DNA of 64,000 nt from Symsagittifera roscoffensis (taxonomy: Eukaryota; Xenacoelomorpha; Acoela; Convolutidae), in the NCBI RefSeq assembly GCF_963678635.1, contig NC_087065.1:14195019-14259018 (forward strand). Direction: 5' to 3'. The notes below the pieces were generated by a model, which did not search any database, had not been told where the DNA came from, and saw nothing but the letters and a program-made list of their open reading frames with translations. Both the position numbers and the translations under genes were made by a program. Positions 53,601 to 63,635 of the stretch are shown here, one piece after another. Each line of letters starts with the position of its first letter. Positions within the stretch are counted from its first letter, which is position 1.

Positions 53601-56297
53601 GTAGCCCAATATCATAGCTTGATTTTGATATAATGGCCACTGGTTATTTCGTCCTAGTTTTTGGGTAATTGATTTTTTAGTGAAAAATTGTTTTTTTTTT
53701 GAAAAATCGTGTTTCGTCCCACGGCTTTGCTTTTCTCCTCTGTCTCGAAGAACTATTCAAAAATGTTTGTTGCTTTCCGTAGCCCAATATCGTAGGTTGA
53801 TATTGATATAATGGCCATTGGTTAACTCAAAATCTGATTTATATTGACATTTTTCTTTATTTGTCAAATATGTTTTTGTCCAAAACCTGATTTACAATGA
53901 TGATTTTCTATGATTTCATTGCATATTTTTGAGCTAAAAATCTGGTTTGTTTTGACAATTTTCTTGATTTGTTACATATGTTAATGAACAAAATCTGATT
54001 TACAATGATGATTTTCTATGATTTCATTGCATATTTTTTAGTTCAAAATCTTGTTTATTTTGACAATTTTCTTGACTTGTTACATATGTTAATGAACAAA
54101 ATCTGATATACAATGATGATTTTTTATGATTTCATTGCATATTTTTGAGCTCGAAATCTGGTTTATTTGACAATTTTCTTGATTTGCTACATATGTTAAT
54201 GAATAAAATCTGAATTACAATGATCATTTTCTATGATTTCATTGCATATTTTTTAGTTCAAAATCTTGTTTATTTTGACAATTTTCTTGACTTGTTACAT
54301 ATGTTAAGGAACAAAATCTGATATAAAATGTTGATTTTCTATGATTTCATTGCATATTTTTGAGCTCAAAGTCTGGTTTATTTTGACAATTTTCTTGATT
54401 TTTTACATATGTTAATGCACAAAATCTGATTTACAATTATGATTTTCTATGATTTCATTGCATTTTTTTGAGCTCAAAATCTGTTTTTTTTGACAATTTT
54501 CTTGATTTGTTACATATGTTAATGAACAAAATCTGATTTACAATGATGATTTTCTATGATTTCATTGCATATTTTTTAGTTCAAAATCTTGTTTATTTTG
54601 ACAATTTTCTTGACTTGTTACATATGTTAATGAACAAAATCTGATATACAATGATGATTTTTTATGATTTCATTGCATATTTTTGAGCTCGAAATCTGGT
54701 TTATTTGACAATTTTCTTGATTTGCTACATATGTTAATGAATAAAATCTGAATTACAATGATCATTTTCTATGATTTCATTGCATATTTTTTAGTTCAAA
54801 ATCTTGTTTATTTTGACAATTTTCTTGACTTGTTACATATGTTAATGAACAAAATCTGATATACAATGTTGATTTTCTATGATTTCATTGCATATTTTTG
54901 AGCTAAAAATCTGGTTTGTTTTGACAATTTTCTTGATTTGTTACATATGTTAATGAACAAAATCTGATTTACAATGATGATTTTCTATGATTTCATTGCA
55001 TATTTTTTAGTTCAAAATCTTGTTTATTTTGACAATTTTCTTGACTTGTTACATATGTTAATGAACAAAATCTGATATACAATGATGATTTTTTATGATT
55101 TCATTGCATATTTTTGAGCTCAAAATCTGTTTTTTTTGACAATTTTCTTGTTTTGTTACATATGTTAATGAACAAAATCTGATTTACAATGATGATTTTC
55201 TATGATTTCATTGCATAATTTTGAGCTCAAAATCTGGTTTATTCTGACAGTTTTCTTGATTTGTTACATATGTTAATGCACAAAATCTGATTAACAATGA
55301 TGATTTTCTATGATTTCATTGCATATTTTTGAGCTCAAAATCTGGTTTATTTTTCACAATTTTCTTGATTTGTTACATATATTAATGCACGAAACCTGAT
55401 TTATATCAACATTTTTTATTTCTTGATTTCTGAATTATCTGGCACGTGTGTTTTTATTTAGAAAATCAAGAATAAAGTTTTTCAATTAGTTTTCTAAATT
55501 GCATGTTTTTTTTGCCTTATTAGCAAAAGCAATCGATTTTAGTGTGTCGTAAAATCCATCAAAATCGATTTAAATCGATTTTTTAGACACTTAAATTGAT
55601 TTAAAAATTTTCAAAAACATCGATTTAAATTGATTTAAAATGGATTTAAGTGAGATTCTGATGGATTTAAATGAGATTCCGGTGGATTTTAGTGAGTCGG
55701 AAAATCCATCGAAATCGATTTAAATCGATTTTTTAGACACTTAAATCGCTTTAAAATTTTCGAAAAAATTGATTTAAATCGATTTAAAATCCATTTGAGT
55801 TCGTAAAATGTACATGGTTAATCGATTTAAATCGATTTAAAATCGATTTAAAATCAATTTAAATCGACCGGAAACCATTTCTGTCAGTGCGGGTAGTCTA
55901 GTGAAAAGTTTTTAATCGCCAAAAAAAATTTCCTGATTTTTTTTGATAATTTTTTTATCTATGAAAATTCACCTGTTCTATTATGCGTCTGTCAAAATTA
56001 CCTCAAAATCAAAAAAAAATCGGCAATCTATATTTAGATGGGATGTTTTGCTCGGCACTATAAAGAAATGTCTGCGAGTGCTGAAATAACAATGTTTTCA
56101 GGGTCCGATGCATCTGCTTGTGATTATGTTCAACTTATACTTTCTTCTCACAGTTAGATACAACAAAGATCTACATACTCACGATTACGTTTTAATATCA
56201 CTGCAATGTTTTCTGGATCTTCTACTCACTGGCTTCATTGGTCTCATTCACTATTTCTTGGAACTGTGGACCGCAACTGTTGGTTTTTGTGAACTCG
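50667..56297 (+). CDS. Class A GPCR-like gene, two exons seen (partial)
   Basis: Exon 50667-50846 follows a strong acceptor (TTGTTTAATTTTCCAG) and ends at GTATGT. It is open over 60 codons and includes ATG at 50739 (MGAASTSTWVPIGHWRHDVD). Exon 56102-56297 follows ATGTTTTCAG, joins in phase 0 and ends at a GTGGGT donor in phase 1. The product has a membrane helix MHLLVIMFNLYFLLTV, a basic loop RYNKDLHTHDY, a second helix with SLQCFLDLLLTGFIGLI, then LWTATVGFCEL. The Asn-to-Asp spacing of 28 residues equals that between N1.50 and D2.50 of rhodopsin-like receptors. W followed seven residues later by C fits extracellular loop 1 and C3.25. Helices 3-7 are not visible downstream. They may lie beyond the window, or the gene may be broken. 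The ligand is unknown. The 5.3-kb intron holds an F2 repeat and the 3.76-kb TIR element. Confidence 0.5.
51344..51828. mobile_element. Family F2 repeat, right member of an inverted pair
   Basis: CAAGACTGCTCGTATCAGGG ... GTATCGAACGTCGGAACA is the near-identical reverse complement of 49921-50472, apart from indels. It carries an internal palindrome AGGGCGAAGCCCT near its left end. Confidence 0.7.
52630..53830. repeat. Tandem array, 423-bp higher-order unit (~2.8 copies)
   Basis: CGTGGCTCGTCCCACTGCTT (or its TTCC variant) recurs at 52682, 53105 and 53528. Between them is a related half-unit with CGTTTCGTCCCACGGCTTTG. All units share AACTATTCAAAAATG, TTTGTTGCTATCTGTAGCCC and GATATAATGGCC. The array is diverged by only a few percent. 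Confidence 0.85.
53835..55440. repeat. Satellite-like array, 108-bp unit (~15 copies)
   Basis: TACATATGTTAATGAACAAA recurs every ~107-108 bases (53973, 54081, 54188, 54296 and on), with GATGATTTTCTATGATTTC and ATTGCATATTTTT in each unit. Two variants (TAGTTCAAAATCTTG with CTTGACTTG; GAGCTCAAAATCTGG with CTTGATTTG) often alternate, giving a partial 216-bp higher-order pattern. Confidence 0.9.
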
Positions 56298-56549
56298 GTG
56301 GGTTTCTGCGACACGCCAGCAGATATTCCTACTAGTATCGAGGATTCTCTACACAAAATATTTCTAACAATTGTTACATCAACAAAGGTTTCTAAAAATT
56401 ACTCAGACGCAAATTCTAAGAGTTGAAAGTTTTTTTGAAGAGTTGCTGAGATCTTAAACTTATAAAATACTCTAAGGTTTCGAAAAACAAAAATTTCTAG
56501 GACTGTTTCAAAGGGTTTTCCGGGCTTGGAGCGGGAACAACAAAATAAC

Positions 56550-56803
56550 CAGGGGCGGATTTAGGGGGGGGGGGCTATTTTTTTGTCAAAAGTTTTCAAA
56601 AAGTGCCCAAAAACGGCTTTTTTTTACTGTTTTTTCAAAAATTTTCAGAAAACTTTGCCAAAATAGGGGCAAAACAGTGCTTTGGGAGAGCTCGAAAAAT
56701 CAATTTGGTCTACCTAAAAAAAAAAAAAAGGTCGTCAAAATTTTGGAAAATTTTTTGAAAATCCGCCCCCCCCCCCCTCGAGAAAATCCTAGATCCGCCC
56801 CTA
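56550..56803. mobile_element. hAT-like MITE with perfect 8-bp target duplication
   Basis: The element starts CAGGGGCGGATTTAGG and ends CCTAGATCCGCCCCTA. It is flanked by AAAATAAC at 56542-56549 and again at 56804-56811. The CAGGGGCGGAT terminus and 8-bp duplication are typical of hAT-derived MITEs. Remnants of the same family occur at 11.66-11.91, 37.32, 52.11, 57.05 and 60.33 kb. Confidence 0.85.
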
Positions 56804-57044
56804 AAAATAACACAAACAATTCAATCAATCTTGAAAAACAAAGGGTTAAAATAAAAACAATATTAAATGATTTTCTTTACATACTTTTTTCTAATCATAA
56901 ATAGAAAGGACAAATCACGAAAAAAAGGTCTAAAAAACATAATTATTAAAGCGAACACAAATTCAACCATTTTGTCATTTAAGAACAAAATGGTTGCTAG
57001 ATAATCTTTGGAAAAATGTTTTGAGGCTGATTGTTAAGCATTAC

Positions 57045-57130
57045 AGCGGATCTAGGATTCTCTTGAGGGGAGGGGAGATTTTTGGAAAGCCGGCACTGAA
57101 AAAACTCGCCCCACCCCTCCCCCGAATTCG
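57045..57130. mobile_element. hAT-like MITE end fragment
   Basis: AGCGGATCTAGGATTCTCTT followed by GAGGGGAGGGGAGATTTTTG resembles the MITE terminus at 56550 in inverted orientation. Only one end is seen. Confidence 0.4.
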
Positions 57131-57577
57131 CTATCGATTACAATGAATAGTTATTTGGCAATCATCAAAATTTTGACCTAAGTCATAATTTTCCCAGTGA
57201 TTATCAGTGTGAAGTGGTTTATGGTTTCAATGGAATCAAATATTGAACACAAACTAAGCGCGAAGACAATAATTATTCGATCATCATCATTTCAGACTTG
57301 GGTCGAAACATGCAAACATACAAATCTGAAACTCTCTTAAATACTTCATTAGCCAAATGCAATGGATTATAGAATATGCAATGCACTTCATGAAAAAATT
57401 GAGATTTTATTAGGATTTTAGCAAAAATCATTCTATTTTTCGATCTCAAAGGATGCCGTCCTCGAAATTAAAATTAAAACCCAAAATTTTGTCATACATT
57501 GTGTGCGATGTTGCAACAGCTTTTACATCATAGAGTATTTGCCATTTTTACAGAGAAGAAGAATATAGAGTTTGAAT

Positions 57578-58730
57578 TACCGCACTGACAAAAATGGTTT
57601 TGGCTCGAAGTATATTGATTTTAAATCGATTTTTAAGTCGATCCAAATCGATTAACACTGTACATTCCAGGAACTCAAATGGATTGTGAAACGATTTGAT
57701 TAGATATTTCTTGAAAGTTAAAGATAAATTAAATGTCTAAAAATTGATTTTAATCAATTTATATGGATTTTCATATTCAATAAAATCCATCAGAATCAAG
57801 CCAAAATCCATCTAAATTTTTTTTATTTTACCCCTGGCCGATCAGTTTTAGTGTCTAACAACCTAATTCAAAATCATTTTAGCAAAAATTGATTCAAAAA
57901 AGAATCTATATATCAAATCAAGAATAGCGTCGATATATATCATATGCTAAGCTCAAAAATAAGCAATTAATCTGTAGATTTTTCAAAATTTTAAAATGTC
58001 GTTTGAATTACGACTGAGAGGGATTTAATATGGTATATCACTTGACCCAATCCGATGATTGTTTATGATACTTGATTTGGGTTAAAACACAAGAAATTAA
58101 AACCGGAACAGACACGAATTCAATACTAAAACACACTCAAATACAAAGTTCTTCGCCGTTTTTCAAAAATTTGCAACAAAATGTGAGCTTTTGACGAGGA
58201 TAACAAAAGTTCAGTTCATGATAATTCTCAAACATTGTAATTACTCAAAAACTAAATTTTAAAGTAGATGCATGAATTCGGAAATGGAATTTTTTGTCCA
58301 AAAATGCAATCGAAAGCATTTGTATGATTTAACTAGAACGAACATAATGTAGTTTTCAAAGCTGTTTACAACGGGAAAAATCTATTTGTTTTTTTTTTAA
58401 ATTTGCTACCAGACGCTTTGGATTTAAGAGTTAAAATTATTGGCAATGAATGAATGCAACAGAAAGTCAAAACTGATGAAATCAAAAAGTTCGAAAAAAA
58501 ATTAAATCGGTTCAAATCGGTTTTAATCCCCCAATAAAAAAAACAACTAGTTACTGGAAAATGGATATGAGTTGATGTAAGTCGTTTTTAAAATGATTCA
58601 AATCACTTTTGATATTTTCTATTTAATTTGCAAACTTTTTTAAAATGCTATAGTCGATCTCAATTTACTCTACTCTACATAAATTTTTCATGTTAAAATT
58701 GATTTTAAACCATTTTTGCCAGTGCGAGTA
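57578..58730. mobile_element. Smaller TIR element related to 52139-55897
   Basis: TACCGCACTGACAAAAATGG (57578) is mirrored by CCATTTTTGCCAGTGCGAGT at 58709-58728. Subterminal ATTGATTTTAAATCGATTTT-like motifs follow the left end and weak ones precede the right end. The 1.15-kb interior is A-rich with no arrays and no coding frame. Confidence 0.65.
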
Positions 58731-59151
58731 TGCAACCAAACTTTTAAGATCAAAAAATCATGTTGAGTAAATTTAAAAATTATTTGCAAGACAGCGCATA
58801 TCAAGAAAAAGCACCATATACAGACATTCAATTCTTAATTTAATTTTGATGAAAGTCTAGCGGAAGATTGAAAAATTGAACAGTTTTTGTTTTAATTGAA
58901 GTGAATGGCTTATTCGTCTCTTCCGCACTCTGGTTGTATAAATTTTGGTAGGGCAACTGCTTCAGTTTTTTGACAATATATAACTATTAGGATTTTTCGA
59001 AGGTGCTATACTCGGCAAACTGTTTTTTTGAGCTGTTTCAGAATATTTTCTCACCTACCAACACCTTGTATACTCAATATTTATTTTGTACACACACTTT
59101 TTATTAAACGACAGCAATCAGACACACACTAGTTTAACACACTTGTTTGAT

Positions 59152-59204
<53 letters not shown>

Positions 59205-60330
59205 GTTTAAGGACGGTAATCAGACACACACTTTTAAGTTTTTGGAATTCGTAGCTAAAATATCAACGATTTTTTAATTTCCTGATGATCGGCCAAAATC
59301 GGGTCCTGATTAGTTTCAAAGGAGGGGCAGATTTTTTAAAACTTTGTTGAACTTCTTGTGACTTTCCTTATTGTGACTTTCCCAACACCTGAAAAAAAAA
59401 GAGCCAAGAAAAGCCTATTTGGAGGCTTTTCCAAAACCTTTAACTAAAAGTAGCATTTTTGGCGCCTGCTACAAAAGGTGGCCCTCAATAATCCTTTGGA
59501 AAAGTCTTAAGCTCAATCAGCTAAGAATGGATTTCATAGAAAAAGATGAAGGGATTTTTGGGTAATGATGGGGTCGAATACCCGAGGAAAGTGACGTCCG
59601 CCATGCTTTTTTGTTGACAAAAAAGTTGTATACATCATCGATTATCACGGAATATTTAGATCAAGTAATGGATTTTTAATCCATAATAACAGTTTTGTAA
59701 AAATTATATATACGACCGCTATATATCACTCTCCCTATATACACCAGTACGAATGGTTTGTTGGCTTTTGGCAAAGTATTAATCAGTTCGATACATATAA
59801 AATTTTCCAATTGATTATCGGTGTAAACTGATTTGAGCTTTAACTTGAAAATATTTAAAGACAACAAACATCAAAATGAAGAGTATTACAAAATCACTAT
59901 CAGAGTTTTGGGTCAAGTTATTGATTTTTACTATAGTGCAAGTTTAAAACTTTCGTACATTTCAGTTATTTAGACTACTCTTTCTTAATCTAGATGGGAA
60001 TTATATAGATTACGCAGATTAAGATTTTGTTAAGAATATTTGTCTCAAAGTACGAACCAATCGGAGAACTTTATAAGCAAGTTGCCAGCAATGAAGTTTC
60101 ATGGGTAAAAATGGGTTTTTTGTTCACAAAAAATGTTTTCTGCATAATCGACTATCATGGCAAATTTAGACCACGTATTGGATTTTTAATCCATAATACT
60201 CGATTTATTTTTCAAATTTTTATTTTTGAAAGGTAAAGTTATTTTTCCAAAACATAAATTCATTTTAATCAATTTTAATCAATTTTAATCCTTTTTCCTT
60301 AAATCCATTATAATACATAATAATCGATTA
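58731..60330. other. Intergenic, with a CA microsatellite and a diverged duplication
   Basis: (CA)n spans about 59154-59202, flanked by two CAGACACACAC segments (59118, 59220). Text around 59620-59690 (TCATCGATTATCACGGAATA; GGATTTTTAATCCATAATA) recurs diverged at 60140-60210. No gene is supported. Confidence 0.5.
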
Positions 60331-61300
60331 CAGGGGCGGATCTAGAATTTTCTTGCGCTGCAGGCAATTTTTCGAAAAAAAGAGGCCAAAAAGGCGTTTT
60401 CAGGAACTTTTTGGAAAACTTCGGCGCGCGCTCCCCATCAAAACCAGTCTAGTATGTAGTCCATTTCGGGTAAGACAATATGGTAAGACGAACAGCCCAT
60501 TCCGGATGATGCGTGAGACAAACAACCCATTCCGGATGGTGGGTAGGAGGCGTTGTCCATCCATTTCACGAGGGAAGTGAGAAGATGTCAAATAAAATAA
60601 AACAAAATGAGTTCACCTCAAGTTAATACTAACACGATTTAGTTCACCCCAAAAAACTTCATCTAAAGTTAATCATTCAGTTATTTCTCTTGGTTTTTCT
60701 TGGTCCTGAACTAACCTAAATCCAATGTCAAATAGACAGACCTCGTAGGCTCTGAAAAAAGAAACGAGATCCAGCGTTTTAAAGCATTTACCGAGAACCA
60801 AACAAAGACCCATAAATTTTTTACGTGCAAATTACACTGAAAAATTTATCGGCTGTAAAAAAATTTTCGCTTGTTCATTTATTTTTCGTGAGCATACCCC
60901 ACAAATAATATATATGACCAGAAACGAACAATTGTAGTACTAAGTTTTTTGGGCAGGGTAATGGAAAAAAAATGGAAAAAAAAATTAAAAACACTTAACA
61001 GACTGACGTACCGGGGTTAATTCAGGGTGGGGGGGGGGGGGGGGTCTGAGGTCGGTTAGTGGATGCCTTTACCTTCTGTGAATCGGCCCGCTCACCAAAC
61101 AAATGGTCCCCTTTAGTATTATTTTCTGACATTCATTTTTGGCGTCCAACCCTTAATTTATTCTGAAAGCGCCAATATATATTTAAAAAAAGTCCTAAAA
61201 AAGTCAACAAAATAAATTTCCAGAGAGACAAGCTTTGATTTTATATTTCTCACGTCTTATTGTTTAGCTGCAGTCACGACCGTATTAGTCAATTTTCAAC
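60331..61300. other. Intergenic, hAT-like end and G-run before the assembly gap
   Basis: CAGGGGCGGATCTAGAATTT at 60331 is a MITE terminus. 60460-60560 has a threefold CCCATTCCGGATGATG-like repeat (ATTTCGGGTAAGAC, CATTCCGGATGATGCG, CATTCCGGATGGTGGG). A run of about 15 G lies at 61028-61043. No gene was found. Confidence 0.4.
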
Positions 61301-61500
61301 NNNNNNNNNNNNNNNNNNNNNNNNNNNNNNNNNNNNNNNNNNNNNNNNNNNNNNNNNNNNNNNNNNNNNNNNNNNNNNNNNNNNNNNNNNNNNNNNNNNN
61401 NNNNNNNNNNNNNNNNNNNNNNNNNNNNNNNNNNNNNNNNNNNNNNNNNNNNNNNNNNNNNNNNNNNNNNNNNNNNNNNNNNNNNNNNNNNNNNNNNNNN
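61301..61500. other. Assembly gap (200 N)
   Basis: Exactly 200 unknown bases, a size often used as a placeholder, so the true gap length may differ. It interrupts the 3' part of the LINE. Confidence 0.99.
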
Positions 61501-62334
61501 GAACTTTTCCTCCGTGACTGGTTTACCGGCTTGGCTTCTGGTTGGTTTCTGATCCCCTTTGTGTATTTCGCACATCTTGTTCTCCCATTCATCCATGGCC
61601 TTCTTCCTTTCGTTTACAATACCCTTCCAATTTTTCCTGTCCATAGTTAGACCTTCGATGTTAGTCCAATCTAACCCTGCCTCTTTTAAAATTCTTTTCC
61701 AGTACGTTATAGTGTTGTTCTTCCCATTCTTTGATCTTTCGCCTACTTCCGTCCAGTTGCCCAGAGTGATTTTCTTTACTGTTCTTGTGTCCGGCATCCT
61801 TGTCACGTGTCCTATCCTCTTCAGTGCCCGTGCTTCTATCTTCTGTCGAATTGATGTTATACCTAGTTGCCTTCTGATCTCAAAACTATTCACCCCTTGC
61901 ATCCTGTATAGCGCCAGCCCCTTCCCATTATTCCATACGTATATGTACGCTAGATCGGCCACTCTTTGTAGTTTCGACATGTCCGTGGTTGTCCAAGGTC
62001 TCACCGAGCAGTCGAATAGCATGGTTGACTCTACTACTGCTTGGACAATTACCGCCTTGGTTTTCTTTGATAGTGTTGACTTCCATAACCATTTCTTGGC
62101 CTTTGACCAAGCATGGTAGCCTCTTTTAATCCTCGCGTTTATGTCTTCCTTTCTTCCAATTAGAGTCCCTAACATCCTTGTCCTGTCCGCTGCCTCGCTT
62201 CCAAACATTATGAATTCTTCTTTCCCATTGTGACACACTTCTTCATACTTCATCATCGTCTTCTTAATTGTCTCTTTACCTCGACTGAGCTCTTCCATAC
62301 TTCCTAACAGAGTGGAGTCGTCCGCAAACAGCAA
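61501..62334 (-). pseudogene. LINE ORF2 segment: FADD motif to C-terminus
   Basis: It opens at LLFADDSTLLG, the RT motif C, with both catalytic Asp present. It then runs through thumb-like sequence (KTKAVIVQAVVESTMLFDC) to RIGHVTRMPDTR at residues 173-184 and a Trp/Lys-rich tail (MDEWENKMCEIHKGDQKPTR) cut by the gap. No stop codon is seen before the gap. Confidence 0.85.
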
Positions 62335-62345
62335 GTCCAGTTCTG

Positions 62346-63635
62346 GAATTCAATCCTGTTGCTGCTCCGTAGGTTCCTTTGGGACGTCGCAGGGGGGAGG
62401 CTGTTTCCCGGTCTCCAGGTCCACTTCAAGCCGCATTCTTCCTTTGACTCCTTTATCCGATCCATTTGGGCTTGCCTCATGGATGTAGCATGATAAATAT
62501 TAAACAGAATGGGCGAGGTGGCGCAACCTTCGCGAAGGCCCCTTTGTGGCGTCAATGGTGTACTCAGCTCCTGTTTGCCTTTTACTCGGTATTGTGTGTT
62601 CTCATGTAAGCCTTTCAGGATTTCTAAGATGCTTGGAGGCATATCTAGCTTTCCTAGTATCCCCCATAAAAGTGGTTTGTTCGTTCTCGGGTACGCCTTT
62701 TTTATGTCCAAGAGTACAGCTCCTGGTCTTCTCGGGTTATGGTGGTTAGACCTTCCCAGAACTCTACTTGTCTCTTCGTCGATTCTGATTGTAGTCTGTG
62801 TCGCGTCCGCGGTCGATCTGTTCTTCCTGAAGCCATTTTGGTTCTCGTCTAGTGCCCCAATCTCTTCCGCCCATAGTCTGATCGTGGAGGCCAGTACTCT
62901 GGCTATGATCCGGCTGGCTAAAGGAAGGAGGCAAATGCCTCTGTAGTTTTGTAGATCGTTCTTTGGGCCCTTCTTGTGAATGGGTACCACCCATCCTTCT
63001 TTGGTTTCCTCAGGCCAGGTGTTTGGATCTGTTTCAAGCAGTTGTATGACGCTCTTTAAAATTTCTCTTTTAGTTGTGTTGTCAGCGGCATTGATCCCAA
63101 TTAGGCGCACTCCGTCAATCTCTGACGCGCCGTCCTTCATGAGAGCAACTTCTCGCTCCACTTCCTGCACTGTGAATTCCATTTCTATTTTCCGTGCTGC
63201 TTCTCGTGCCACAGTGTCCCTTCTTTGTTCCAGACTATCGATTAAGGAATTAATTTCTTCCTCCGGTCGGTCATATCTCGTTGCCGGGACTTGCATGAAA
63301 TGCTCTTTGTATTCCTCCGGGCTGAAGAATTCGTCCTCAACACAGCTATTATTGTCTTTGATGCCAATCCTTCTCAAAGTTTTATACAGGATTCTCATAT
63401 CGCCGCTAGTTTTGTCTCTTTTGGCTTCGTTGACGATCTCTAGCCACCATTCTTCTTCCCAACCTTTCTTCTGTCTTTTGAAATCCTTTCTAGCTTTCCG
63501 TCTCTCTTCCTTCGCTGCTTCGTTTCCGTCTTGTGCTCGAGCTGTTAGTTCGCATATTCTCTTTTGAGCCCTTTCTATTTCCTCTTTGTGCCTATCCAGC
63601 GCTGGGTTTAGGGTTTTTTTTCTACTGTGCCGCAC
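62346..63635 (-). pseudogene. LINE ORF2 segment: reverse transcriptase fingers and palm
   Basis: The charged region (KRQKKGWEEEWWLEIVNEAK) precedes the RT core. Counting from the 63635 codon, it has NYRGICLLP at residues 230-238, QNGFRKNRST at 266-275, motif A Asp310 in LLDIKKAYPR and motif B at 364-379. After LFNIYHATSM the text becomes Pro/Arg-rich and leaves the true frame before the FADD motif. Confidence 0.85.

Larger units (their letters stand above)
52139..55897. mobile_element. 3.76-kb terminal-inverted-repeat element carrying satellite arrays
   Basis: The left end ACTACCCGCACTGACAAAAA (52139) mirrors the right end, whose reverse complement is ACTACCCGCACTGACAGAAA (55897). The similarity continues for about 37 bases. 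Inside each end lies a cluster of AATCGATTTAAATCGATTT-like motifs (52150-52400 and 55525-55870). The core is two tandem arrays, 52630-53830 and 53835-55440. No transposase frame is present. A shorter relative without arrays is at 57578-58730. No target duplication is clear. Confidence 0.75.

Noticed and set aside
61559-63567. Long plus-strand open frames (186, 145 and 195 codons) opposite the LINE
   Set aside because: They lie exactly antisense to reverse-transcriptase and linker frames with clear catalytic motifs. They are shadows and show no domain of their own.
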